Numbered from the stretch's first letter, positions 1 to 5,446 are shown. The stretch is DNA of 6,994 nt from Actinomycetes bacterium (GCA_021815245.1 JAKAHF010000114.1:1-6994), one strand, 5' to 3'. Notes: generated by a model from the sequence alone, not told the origin. A program made the numbers and translations.

Positions 1-303
1 GTACTTCTCCGGGAAGTCGCCGGGCACGAGGATCTCGATGACAACACTCTCGAAGAGGTGGGTCTCGCGGTTGCGGTCGGCAAGAATGCGGAGGCCGGTC
101 TCGGCGGTCAGCATCTCGTGCTCTTGCAGGAACCGCTGGACTGCGGCGCCGGTGCAGCAACCCAAGCCGCAGAGGAGCATGTCGAACGGTCCATAGGCCT
201 CAGGGTCGCCTCCCCTGTCAGGCGGCGGTCCGATCTCGACGCGGAGATTCTTGCTCCTCGCCTGAATGGTCGTGGGGCTTGGGAAGTCGATGCGCACGTC
301 CAT
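1..303 (-). CDS. OsmC-family protein, 5' part only (runs off the left edge)
   Basis: The first 101 residues of a minus-strand gene are visible; the rest lies beyond the window. The start is the ATG at 303-301, preceded by an AGGGGG ribosome binding site about 6 bases upstream. Residues 38-59 (YGPFDMLLCGLGCCTGAAVQ) match the OsmC/Ohr pattern of a small N-terminal sheet followed by the long helix carrying the peroxidatic cysteine. Cys50 sits where the OsmC-like cysteine usually lies (compare the family pattern LGACT), and Cys45 and Cys49 are extra nearby thiols. OsmC/Ohr proteins are cytoplasmic thiol peroxidases acting on organic hydroperoxides; many OsmC-like members are uncharacterised. The second conserved cysteine, expected in the C-terminal half, cannot be checked. 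The gene has no obvious link to the defence genes beside it and may mark the edge of the ordinary chromosome. Confidence 0.82.
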   Translation of the reverse strand, partial: MDVRIDFPSPTTIQARSKNLRVEIGPPPDRGGDPEAYGPFDMLLCGLGCCTGAAVQRFLQEHEMLTAETGLRILADRNRETHLFESVVIEILVPGDFPEKY

Positions 304-357
304 TGGTACCCCCTGAGGGTGGGTCGGTCATCGATTGCTACGGTACAAGGTCGGCTC

Positions 358-486
358 GTTTCACGCGATGCTCAGTTCACCAACCTTGTGGACCGATGAA
401 TCTGACCGGAGGTGAGCTTCCTGTAGAGATCGAGCAGATTCGCGCGCAACTCATCCATGGTCTCGCCCTGAGTCCGGTAGTCGGGG
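358..486 (-). pseudogene. 3' fragment of a hicB-like antitoxin gene, diverged copy of the one at 2235-2459
   Basis: Read on the minus strand, this stretch encodes a fragment beginning VPDYRTQGETMDELRANLLD and continuing to LTSGQIH. It closely matches the C-terminal half of the HicB-like protein at 2235-2459 (YPDYRTQGETLDELRMNLLD to LTSGQIPG). By eye the DNA is about 90% identical over roughly 130 bases. Compared with the intact copy, one base is missing just after the GQI codons, so the frame shifts and ends at a stop at 374-372 instead of the original stop. The N-terminal half is absent: homology ends abruptly near 486, and the next upstream bases are the end of vapC. No start or ribosome binding site serves it. 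It is a decayed remnant, probably left by duplication or recombination between TA loci. Confidence 0.75.
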
Positions 487-506
487 ACGCGGTTTGCTCA
501 CCTGGG

Positions 507-938
507 TCAGGCGCCGGCACCCGACTGCCACCGCAAAGGATCGACCACCACCACTCCCGGGATGCTGGCGAAACCGGCATCCACCGTGAGTATCTCCCGA
601 AGTCCCTGACGTCGCGCGACGGCTGCATGCACCAGGTCGCGCGCCGAGGCCCCGGCATCCCTGGGGGTTCGCTCGCCGAGGCGTCTGGCCTCCTCCATGT
701 CCTCGAACGTCACGGGGAGGACGCGCCGGACGGCAGCTGAGATGGCCTCGAACGTCGTTTGGATGTCTGCATGCCGGCCGATACTGCGGTAGCGATGCAG
801 GACTTCCTGGTAGGTCTCGGCGCTGGTGACCAGCACCTGCCGGTCGGCCGCGCCGGCGCGCAAGATGCGGGCGCAGGGGGCTTTGTATGGACTCTCGGCC
901 CCCATGGCATACATGAATATGGTCGTGTCGACGTACAC
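507..938 (-). CDS. vapC: PIN-domain toxin, VapC family (predicted ribonuclease)
   Basis: A predicted metal-dependent endoribonuclease, the toxin of a type II TA pair; VapC proteins usually cut tRNA or rRNA. The four PIN-domain acidic positions are visible (numbered from the 143-residue form): Asp4 in the first strand (VYVDTTIFMYA), Glu41 (TSAETYQEV), Asp101 (SARDLVHAA) and Asp120 (ILTVDAGF). The length is normal for the family. The start is chosen at the GTG 938-936 because VapC proteins normally begin one to three residues before the first Asp strand; a longer reading from a TTG at 983 would add 15 residues lying over the end of vapB. Neither start has a strong ribosome binding site, so translation coupled to vapB is likely. 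vapB ends only 10 bases upstream. The hicB remnant follows the stop directly. Confidence 0.87.
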   Translation of the reverse strand: MYVDTTIFMYAMGAESPYKAPCARILRAGAADRQVLVTSAETYQEVLHRYRSIGRHADIQTTFEAISAAVRRVLPVTFEDMEEARRLGERTPRDAGASARDLVHAAVARRQGLREILTVDAGFASIPGVVVVDPLRWQSGAGA

Positions 939-948
939 GCCGGCCGTG

Positions 949-1209
949 TCAACCGTGATCTTCCGGGTCGTACCGGGCGTCAAGGTCTCGGGCCAACTCC
1001 GCCGGATCCAGGGGCACCGGCACCGTGAGGCTCAGGCCTCGCTCGAGCGCCTGAACGCGTCCGCAGCTCTCATCGCTCTCGAGTTCGCGGGCGATCGCTT
1101 GGCGGACCACCTGGGCGACGCTGAGGTGACCCTCGGCTGCACGGCGCTCGAGCCGCTCGAAGGTGTGCTTGTCAAGCCGTAGTTCCAATCTGGCGTCCAG
1201 CTTAGCCAT
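949..1209 (-). CDS. vapB: Ribbon-helix-helix antitoxin, VapB family
   Basis: An 86-residue partner of the PIN toxin immediately downstream. Residues about 6-45 (a short strand LELRLD, then two helices around HTFERLERRAAEG and VAQVVRQAIARELE) have the shape of a ribbon-helix-helix DNA-binding domain of the CopG/MetJ type. The acidic, proline-containing tail (PLDPAELARDLDARYDPEDH) is where VapB proteins usually wrap and block the toxin. The ATG at 1209 has an AGGA ribosome binding site 4-5 bases upstream. An imperfect palindrome sits in its leader, as expected for an autoregulated TA operon. The order antitoxin-then-toxin and the near-overlap are typical. Family assignment is firm as RHH antitoxin; the exact VapB subfamily is not determined. 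Confidence 0.85.
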   Translation of the reverse strand: MAKLDARLELRLDKHTFERLERRAAEGHLSVAQVVRQAIARELESDESCGRVQALERGLSLTVPVPLDPAELARDLDARYDPEDHG

Positions 1210-1226
1210 GAGATCCTGCTTTGTCC

Positions 1227-1250
1227 GTACAACCTTGGTAGTACATTGTA
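1227..1250 (-). promoter_or_regulatory. vapBC promoter -10 and palindromic operator candidate
   Basis: Reading toward vapB, a good -10 hexamer TACAAT (1250-1245) is followed at once by an 18-base imperfect palindrome at 1244-1227 (outer half-sites GTAC, inner ACC/GGT; 7 of 9 pairs match if the central AA/TT is counted as mismatched with one further mismatch per arm). It lies between the -10 and the vapB start, where a bound RHH antitoxin would block initiation. No convincing -35 is seen at 16-18 bases. The operator role is inferred from position and the known autoregulation of vapBC loci. Confidence 0.45.
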
Positions 1251-1323
1251 GCAGGAGGAGCAGGTGCCGGGATTTGCGCAGCGGTTCGGAGGAGCTTGCC
1301 CGTCCAGAAACCGTGGGCCGTTG

Positions 1324-1857
1324 CTACGGACCAGCCGAGAGTCTGCCCATGAGCTGATCGAGCGACAGACCCATCCCGCGGGCCAATCGCTGGAGGGTTC
1401 CAAGGCGCGGGTCACGACGTCCCGTCTCTATCCGGCTGAGCGACTCCTGGGCGATGCCGCTGCGGCGCGACAGCTCGAGCTGGCTCAATCCCAGACTCTC
1501 CCGTAGCGCGCGCATTCGAGCCCCCGCCATCTTCCTCTCGGCATCGTCTGCCGACAAAAGGAGAGCGCGGTACTCTCCGTCGAGAGCAGCGCGGAGGCTC
1601 TCGACGCCTACGTCCGTCTCGTGACCGGATTCATCTCTCACGAGCAGAGACTCCCCCGTCGGGCTGGCTGAGGCGGTAACCGGGACGACTCCAAGTTGTG
1701 AGGCAAATGGCAGCTCGCTCCACCGAACCGCTCTCTCGAGCCCGTCCTTGAAGCGGACATACAGGATCGAGTCGGCTGTGACGAACCTCGCCTCGGTGAT
1801 ACTGCAGGGCTCAAGGATCGTGCCGCACGAGGCATCGTAGTCGGTCCGTGTTGTCAT
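1324..1857 (-). CDS. DUF2442-like / XRE-family helix-turn-helix protein
   Basis: A 177-residue protein with two parts. Residues about 17-100 (ITEARFVTADSILYVRFKDG and following) resemble the small beta-rich DUF2442 fold. Residues 112-170 are a clear XRE/Cro-type helix-turn-helix (LGLSQLELSRRSGIAQESLS, then RIETGRRDP). DUF2442 proteins are often the second gene of a DUF4160-DUF2442 pair thought to be a TA system, but no DUF4160-type partner is next to this one. The ATG at 1857 is chosen because AGAGGGG lies 7 bases upstream. Longer readings to 1932 are unlikely because the predicted promoter would start transcription near 1930, at or after those codons. The protein probably controls its own promoter (palindromes at 1944-1953 and 1974-1994). 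It could be an orphan antitoxin or a regulator of the TA genes nearby. Confidence 0.78.
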   Translation of the reverse strand: MTTRTDYDASCGTILEPCSITEARFVTADSILYVRFKDGLERAVRWSELPFASQLGVVPVTASASPTGESLLVRDESGHETDVGVESLRAALDGEYRALLLSADDAERKMAGARMRALRESLGLSQLELSRRSGIAQESLSRIETGRRDPRLGTLQRLARGMGLSLDQLMGRLSAGP

Positions 1858-1936
1858 GACGGATCCCCTCTGTCTGGATAGCTGATGACCCGTGTCCACG
1901 CCTCGAGCATCCCGGAGGAGGGCCATGTCCACTCCA

Positions 1937-1964
1937 ACTATACGTCATATGACTGTAACGTCAA
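1937..1964 (-). promoter_or_regulatory. Promoter of the DUF2442-XRE gene with palindrome inside the spacer
   Basis: On the minus strand a -35 TTGACG (1964-1959) and a -10 TATAGT (1942-1937) are separated by 16 bases. The spacer holds a perfect 10-base palindrome GTCATATGAC (1953-1944), flanked by TAC and, after one extra base, GTA. ACGTCA also occurs twice on the plus strand (1942-1947 and 1958-1963). A repressor bound between -35 and -10 would block polymerase directly, consistent with autoregulation by the XRE protein it drives. The promoter is well supported by sequence; the operator role is inferred. Confidence 0.55.
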
Positions 1965-1973
1965 ATCAAGCCT

Positions 1974-1994
1974 CGTAGGTCTGTGAGACCTACG
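1974..1994. repeat. Perfect 9-base inverted repeat, 3-base spacer
   Basis: Arms CGTAGGTCT (1974-1982) and AGACCTACG (1986-1994) flank GTG. It lies about 10 bases upstream of the -35 of the XRE-gene promoter and beyond the end of the Hic-type operon. There is no T-run on either side, so a rho-independent terminator is unlikely. A second operator for the XRE protein, or a recombination/attachment remnant, are both possible. Confidence 0.6.
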
Positions 1995-2136
1995 ACATCA
2001 CACGGGGGATGGTCGCGTGCCGGAAGTGGATGAGGTATCGGACCAAGGATGGAGTCTGGCTACACCAGGAACTCCTGGAGGCGATCAGGTTCGGCGGCGA
2101 GGACGAAGCGGCGACCAAGGCGGCCGGCGCCAACAG
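1995..2136. other. Intergenic stretch without a supported gene
   Basis: Between the inverted repeat and the end of the Hic-type operon I see no convincing gene. A plus-strand open frame begins at 2009 with a plausible-looking start (WMRYRTKDGVWLHQELLEAI), but it has no clear ribosome binding site and continues as antisense to the small ORF and hicB downstream. It may be a fragment of a lost gene; I do not recognise a family. Confidence 0.35.
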
Positions 2137-2238
2137 CTACCGCACCAGTCTCCGCGCGAAGTCCAGCAGCCGCTCGATGTCGTCGGGGGCCATTCGGCGC
2201 AGGAGTTGCTCCACTTCGAGCATGATGGCGCGTTTCAC
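2137..2238 (-). CDS. Possible 33-residue small ORF coupled to hicB
   Basis: A GTG at 2238-2236 overlaps the hicB stop by four bases (GTGA) and opens a 33-residue frame: VKRAIMLEVEQLLRRM, then APDDIERLLDFARRLVR, ending in TAG. The peptide is amphipathic and probably helical, with a leucine/acidic pattern like the C-terminal tails of some XRE-type regulators. HicA proteins often start MKR and often sit beside hicB, but nothing past the first three residues resembles HicA and the catalytic Gly-Ser-His motif is absent. The hicB remnant at 358-486 shares sequence with this locus up to about 5 bases past the hicB stop and then diverges, so this ORF was not copied with it. It could be a real small gene, a degraded partner gene, or chance. 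Confidence 0.35.
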   Translation of the reverse strand: MKRAIMLEVEQLLRRMAPDDIERLLDFARRLVR

Positions 2239-2459
2239 GCGATGCTCAGTTCACCGACCTTGTGGACTCCAGGAATCTGACCGGAGGTGAGCTCCCTATA
2301 CAGATCGAGCAGGTTCATGCGCAGCTCATCCAAGGTCTCGCCTTGAGTCCGGTAGTCGGGATACTCCTCGAGCCAGCCGGCAAGCATGCCGTCCTCTTCG
2401 TAGTAGATGAAGCGCTTGGTCTCCATGACCGTATTGTAGCGCTCGGTCAGACGGCTCAT
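2235..2459 (-). CDS. HicB-like (UPF0150-type) antitoxin-family protein
   Basis: A 74-residue protein with the small HicB fold: strand FIYYEEDGMLAGWLEEYPDY (residues 17-36), the hallmark TQGETLDEL (38-46), a helix NLLDLYRELTSG, and a short tail KVGELSIA. There is no C-terminal DNA-binding domain, so it is the short HicB type. In known systems HicB inactivates HicA by covering its catalytic histidine. The ATG at 2459 is chosen because GAGG stands 8 bases upstream, over the stop codon of the preceding gene; an internal ATG at 2426 lacks a ribosome binding site. It is third in a tight operon, 11 bases after the helix-turn-helix gene. The expected HicA is not directly adjacent, but a HicA-like protein is the first gene of the operon. 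A second, broken copy of its 3' half lies at 358-486. Confidence 0.82.
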   Translation of the reverse strand: MSRLTERYNTVMETKRFIYYEEDGMLAGWLEEYPDYRTQGETLDELRMNLLDLYRELTSGQIPGVHKVGELSIA

Positions 2460-2470
2460 TCCGGCGACCT

Positions 2471-3085
2471 CTAGGCCAGTGCGGATCTCCTCCTCGATAG
2501 GGGCGCGGACCCTCTCTGTGGGCCTGTGCCGATGGTCCGCTCCAGTTCCTGTCGCACGCGCGTCGAGACCGGGTCGGTCTTGCGTAAGAAAGCCCGCTGG
2601 CGGAGGTAGTCGTTCGTCAGCGAGATTATCGACCACTCGGATGCCGCCTCATGCGTGTCTGGCCCCCCTTCGTATCTGCCAAACCATTCTGCGACATCCG
2701 CCCATCGCCAAACGCGGCTTCGTCCCGACCCGATTCGGGTTGAAGGCGCGGGGAAGCCCCCTGGGCCCCTGCTGCCGTGTATCAGCAGGCGGATACTCTC
2801 GTTCGTTCGTCGCGTCCTACGGGCAATATCCGCGAGAGTAACCAGGTCGTCAGGCTCGACCCGGACGACGGTGGCGCCCGCATCGGCTCCCTCGATGGTC
2901 TGGATGGCTGAGGCTATCGCACGAAGCAGGTCCTCAGCCTCTCGGGCGAAACTGGCGAAGAAGACCCCCGATGATTGCCCGATCGTCGCGTCTTCGGCAC
3001 CAGACTCGTAGAACGAATCGAACGCCTCTTCGGTCAGTTCGTGCGTGTCGAGCTCGAAGACCAGCGTGAACTCGAACAGACCCAC
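2471..3085 (-). CDS. Helix-turn-helix protein, second gene of the Hic-type operon
   Basis: A 204-residue protein. Residues 1-75 form a ferredoxin-like N-terminal domain by appearance (FEFTLVFELD, LTEEAFDSFYESGAEDATIG, then a helix AEDLLRAIASAIQTIEG). Residues 80-103 look like a MerR/excisionase-type helix-turn-helix (LVTLADIARRTRRTNESIRL), followed by FPAP and a wing-plus-helix SRVWRWADVAEWF (123-135). A basic tail of about 60 residues (ending RGSAPLSRRRSALA) is longer than I recall for this family. The start is a GTG at 3085 with GGGAGG about 8 bases upstream; the stop of the HicA-like gene lies five bases before it. From memory this family is commonly found next to the small HicA-like protein encoded here, suggesting it is the antitoxin/repressor of that pair. 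The function is inferred from arrangement, not shown. Confidence 0.75.
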   Translation of the reverse strand: MGLFEFTLVFELDTHELTEEAFDSFYESGAEDATIGQSSGVFFASFAREAEDLLRAIASAIQTIEGADAGATVVRVEPDDLVTLADIARRTRRTNESIRLLIHGSRGPGGFPAPSTRIGSGRSRVWRWADVAEWFGRYEGGPDTHEAASEWSIISLTNDYLRQRAFLRKTDPVSTRVRQELERTIGTGPQRGSAPLSRRRSALA

Positions 3086-3090
3086 CTGGT

Positions 3091-3324
3091 CTACCTCCCG
3101 CAGCGGCAGGCGTCCACGGCGTGCCGGATCCGTTTCGCGTGCGTGACAGGATCCTTGGGCGTGGACCAAACGCCGATCTGGCAGGTGCCGAGGCCGGACT
3201 GGCCGCGGCAGTACAAGGTTCCCCAGAGATGCGTATGACCGTGCGCCTTCACTACCGCCCATCCTTTCCGCGTGGCGTATTTGATGGCCGCCTCCACGTC
3301 CTTGGCCGGGTGCCGGTCACTCAT
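3091..3324 (-). CDS. Small HicA-like protein, putative toxin
   Basis: A 77-residue protein: an N-terminal helix KDVEAAIKYATRKGW (residues 8-22), a strand AVVKAHGHTHLWGTLYC (23-39), then CQIGVWSTPKDPVTHAKRI (48-66) and a tail DACRCGR. The helix-strand plan and the GHTHLWG segment recall HicA ribonucleases, which have a dsRNA-binding-like fold with a Gly-Ser-His active-site motif; His30 or His32 would be the candidate catalytic residue. Five thiols or thiol pairs are possible metal ligands (Cys39, Cys48, Cys73, Cys75). In relatives I recall, a longer Cys-rich insert follows the YC, and here it seems shortened. The ATG at 3324 is the first methionine downstream of the predicted promoter; its ribosome binding site is weak. 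It starts the operon with the helix-turn-helix and hicB genes. Confidence 0.68.
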   Translation of the reverse strand: MSDRHPAKDVEAAIKYATRKGWAVVKAHGHTHLWGTLYCRGQSGLGTCQIGVWSTPKDPVTHAKRIRHAVDACRCGR

Positions 3325-3343
3325 GGACGGAGTCCGACCATGA

Positions 3344-3364
3344 GTGTTGCTATTGTACCAACAC
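3344..3364 (-). promoter_or_regulatory. Promoter of the Hic-type operon with inverted repeat around the -10
   Basis: On the minus strand a -10 TACAAT (3357-3352) lies inside a 21-base inverted repeat with 6-base arms GTGTTG and CAACAC (3344-3349 and 3359-3364) and a 9-base spacer. Just upstream CATGTG is repeated 11 bases apart, one helical turn. A protein bound here would cover the -10, as expected for an autoregulated TA operon. No good -35 is seen. The first gene starts about 20 bases further on. Confidence 0.45.
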
Positions 3365-3401
3365 ATGAACTGCACATGGCCCAATGATGTAGGTCGGCGG
3401 G

Positions 3402-4346
3402 CTAGCCCTGGCTCGGCCGCTTCTGCAGGTTCTGGACCTTCCACGCCGCAGCGGGGCTCACTCTCGCGCGCTCCAGGACGTCGGGCCACTGCCCAAAGAT
3501 GAGTTCGGGCCGGAAGGTACCCGAAGTGGCCATCAAGTCGAGGTATTCACGTTGCTCGGGAGTCACTTCCGCGAGTCGGCGCAGGAACAACGACACCGCA
3601 TCGACCATGTCTGCGAGCGCCGGTCGCTCACCAGGAAGAAGCACCGGGAACAGGTCTGACGCGAGTTCTCGCTCCTCGCCCCGAAAGCGGTCGGCAGCCG
3701 TTCCGTCGAGTTCCCGAGGGAAGGTGTCGGCCAAGGTCCAGTAGTAGATCACGGTCGCCTGCAGCAGCTCCCAGTCGTCGAAGGTCGCCGCCGAAGCCAG
3801 GTAGACGTCGTAGAGATCGCGAGTGGCTGCGGTCCTCCGCTCAACCAGCGCTTTGACCTTGCCGGCAATCAGTTCAGGGTACGGAACAACCCTGAACATA
3901 GTCTCGGGAACACAATGCCGGCAGATGCCCGGCTCATGCCCCAGAACAGGCGAGCGGTTGAGGAAGTTCAGGTCGACCTTGACCATATCCTCGCCCCAGT
4001 CAGTCCGGTACATGAGCTTGTATGTGACTCCGGCGTGCTTCTCCTTTGGAGCGTTGTGTCGATAGCCGAGCTTGCCGGTGAGGGTTTCCAACTCTTCGCG
4101 AACCACAGACCGCTCCGACTGCAGCTTCTCCCGCGAGACGCCCCCCACGTACAGCACGTCGATGTCGACCGAAAGCCGTGGGATGTCAAGATGAAACACA
4201 TTCAGGGCCGTACCCCCATGGAGCACCAGGCGAGGGCCGAGATAGCGATGGTCGTTGATCTCGCCCAGAAGCTCGAGAAGTCGTTCCACCTTGGCAACCG
4301 TCTGGGGCGCGAAGTCTCCGGGCGGTCGAAGGATGGGGGTGGTCAC
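3402..4346 (-). CDS. abiEii: AbiEii-type nucleotidyltransferase toxin
   Basis: A 314-residue toxin of the type IV AbiE TA system, a cytoplasmic nucleotidyltransferase of the DNA polymerase beta-like superfamily. The conserved motifs are in order: HGGTALN (43-49), LSVDIDVLY with the metal-binding Asp61 and Asp63 (58-66), KVDLNF with the third acidic position Asp125 (123-128), and LIAGKVKALVERR followed by RDLYD (Lys163; 176-180). Related toxins transfer nucleotides to tRNA or otherwise stop growth during phage infection. All key residues appear intact. The GTG start at 4346 overlaps the abiEi stop as GTGA, so translation is coupled to the antitoxin gene. The length is normal for the family. 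No terminator is evident after its stop. Confidence 0.93.
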   Translation of the reverse strand: MTTPILRPPGDFAPQTVAKVERLLELLGEINDHRYLGPRLVLHGGTALNVFHLDIPRLSVDIDVLYVGGVSREKLQSERSVVREELETLTGKLGYRHNAPKEKHAGVTYKLMYRTDWGEDMVKVDLNFLNRSPVLGHEPGICRHCVPETMFRVVPYPELIAGKVKALVERRTAATRDLYDVYLASAATFDDWELLQATVIYYWTLADTFPRELDGTAADRFRGEERELASDLFPVLLPGERPALADMVDAVSLFLRRLAEVTPEQREYLDLMATSGTFRPELIFGQWPDVLERARVSPAAAWKVQNLQKRPSQG

Positions 4347-5152
4347 GCGCGCAACTCCTCGGCCGGATCGAGGTGCTCAGGCACGTACATGTGCCACTCG
4401 CGCACAAGCTTCGTCGAGCGAGAGCGATCGTCCAAGAAGTACGGGCCTTTGCCTAAGCGCGACCGGAGGGCGTCCAACTCCGTCGGAGTGACTCTCCACA
4501 GATCAGGGTCAGCTGAGAGCACCCATCCGACCCTCGCTGTGGTGCTGGCCGATCCAAGCAGGTCGAGATAGGCGATCACGCTCTCCACATTCAGGGACGG
4601 GAAGCTCCCGACGCTTCGCAGCACTTCCTCGATGCCACCAGCCCATTTCAGACTGTTCAAACAGTCGACGAACGTGCGCTCGCGGGAGGTAACGGTCACG
4701 AACTCGTTGCCACGCCTCAGCTGCACGGTGAGGCTCTTCCAGGCTGCGCCGTGCAGCAGGGACTTCGGTGGACGGAGAATCACGAACTCATAGCCGCGAT
4801 ATTCCACTGTGGAGGGAGTTCGGGCCGAGACCAGCGTTACGCGCCGAAACGGGGCATGGGCCGCGCCGTGCGCCTCGAGTGCGGAGTGGTAGGCAATCAC
4901 ATACTCGGGAGCGAGCCTGGAGGCGATCAGCAGTGGATCGGGGAGGGCGTCCGAGAACTGGCCGATGCGGGACGCGTACACGCGTTGCTTGATTCTCTCC
5001 ACATATCCGCGCTGGTAAGCCTGCTGAAGCCGGTTCAGCACTGTCGAGGACGCCGTCTGCGGAGGCAATGCGGCGCGGAATTCGGCCGTAGTGAAGACGG
5101 CGTGTTTCTCCAGGAACTCTCTGGTGCTTATGTCGGCTCTTGCCCTTTTCAT
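4343..5152 (-). CDS. abiEi: AbiEi-type antitoxin and transcriptional repressor
   Basis: A 269-residue antitoxin of the AbiE system. Residues about 11-65 form the N-terminal winged helix (REFLEKHAVFTTAEFRAALP, then TVLNRLQQAYQRGYVERIKQ and RVYA), which binds DNA in AbiEi proteins. The rest is the C-terminal antitoxin domain, including YVIAYHSALEAHGAAH and SRERTFVDCLNSLKWAGG. Known AbiEi proteins repress their own promoter and prevent AbiEii toxicity without forming a stable complex. The ATG at 5152 is the first codon after the predicted promoter. Only GAG precedes it directly, so the leader is very short (about 8-10 bases) and translation may be nearly leaderless. It overlaps abiEii by four bases. 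Confidence 0.92.
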   Translation of the reverse strand: MKRARADISTREFLEKHAVFTTAEFRAALPPQTASSTVLNRLQQAYQRGYVERIKQRVYASRIGQFSDALPDPLLIASRLAPEYVIAYHSALEAHGAAHAPFRRVTLVSARTPSTVEYRGYEFVILRPPKSLLHGAAWKSLTVQLRRGNEFVTVTSRERTFVDCLNSLKWAGGIEEVLRSVGSFPSLNVESVIAYLDLLGSASTTARVGWVLSADPDLWRVTPTELDALRSRLGKGPYFLDDRSRSTKLVREWHMYVPEHLDPAEELRA

Positions 5153-5158
5153 CTCGAT

Positions 5159-5196
5159 AATCTATTGGAGATAGATTTACGCTGTGGTTTTGTCAA
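5159..5196 (-). promoter_or_regulatory. abiE promoter with proximal operator IR1
   Basis: Reading toward abiEi, a consensus -35 TTGACA (5196-5191) and a weak -10 TATCTC (5173-5168) are 17 bases apart. The -10 lies inside an inverted repeat with arms AATCTAT and ATAGATT and a 5-base spacer (5159-5177). The same arms and spacing recur at 5235-5253. AbiEi from Streptococcus is known to bind two inverted repeats upstream of abiE and repress the operon; this layout matches that model. Confidence 0.65.
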
Positions 5197-5232
5197 ACGC
5201 AATAGGCCACGCCTTCTGAAGAAACCGTTCCC

Positions 5233-5255
5233 AAAATCTATCACGGATAGATTTT
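5233..5255. promoter_or_regulatory. Distal AbiEi operator candidate IR2
   Basis: A perfect inverted repeat with 10-base arms AAAATCTATC (5233-5242) and GATAGATTTT (5246-5255) around ACG. Its core, AATCTAT-N5-ATAGATT at 5235-5253, is the same as IR1. The two centres are 76 bases apart, close to seven helical turns, which would place both sites on the same DNA face and allow cooperative binding. It stands between the ATPase-fragment stop and the abiE promoter. An AT-rich stem with only four T bases makes it a poor terminator. Confidence 0.6.
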
Positions 5256-5284
5256 CAATGCAGAATTCTCAACCAGATCCGGCG

Positions 5285-5446
5285 CTACCCTCCGGCCAGC
5301 GGCCGCCGGATGAACCCGTCGGGCAGCGGCACCGTCAGAGCGTACTTGCCCCAGCGGGTCTTGTAGACCAGGCCTGCGTCGCAGAGGCCCTCGAGCATCT
5401 GGTTGACGTGGCTGGCGCTGAAGGGCTTCTCCAGTGTCTCTTCTTC
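5285..5446 (-). pseudogene. 3' fragment of an ATPase-family gene (C-terminal winged-helix-like end)
   Basis: The minus strand encodes about 53 residues ending in TAG: ETLEKPFSASHVNQMLEGLC, then DAGLVYKTRWGKYALTVPLP and DGFIRRPLAGG. This resembles the C-terminal end of a family of P-loop ATP-binding proteins (from memory, 'KPFSASHVNQMLE..AGLVYK...GKYSFAVPL'), where it forms a winged-helix-like domain. Nothing of the ATPase domain is present, and no ribosome binding site or start precedes it. It lies in the same reading frame as the unassigned gene upstream (5504-6205), separated from it by that gene's TAG and about 57 bases of unrelated sequence. It is most simply a leftover from the insertion or deletion that placed AbiE here. 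Confidence 0.6.

Noticed and set aside
939..983. TTG start adding 15 residues to VapC
   Set aside because: The extra residues lie over the end of vapB, have no strong ribosome binding site, and place the catalytic Asp unusually far from the N-terminus. The possibility is not fully excluded.
2009..2290. Plus-strand open frame of 93 codons
   Set aside because: The second half is antisense to the small ORF and hicB; no ribosome binding site and no family recognised. Only its first part is noted as possible debris.
2424..2445. TACAAT just before an internal hicB ATG, inside a GACCG/CGGTC inverted repeat
   Set aside because: It looks like a promoter for a shorter hicB, but a better start with a ribosome binding site lies upstream at 2459, so these bases are coding.
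5233..5255. IR2 as a rho-independent terminator for the ATPase fragment
   Set aside because: The stem is AT-rich, the T-run is only four bases, and the same core recurs at the abiE -10, which fits an operator better.
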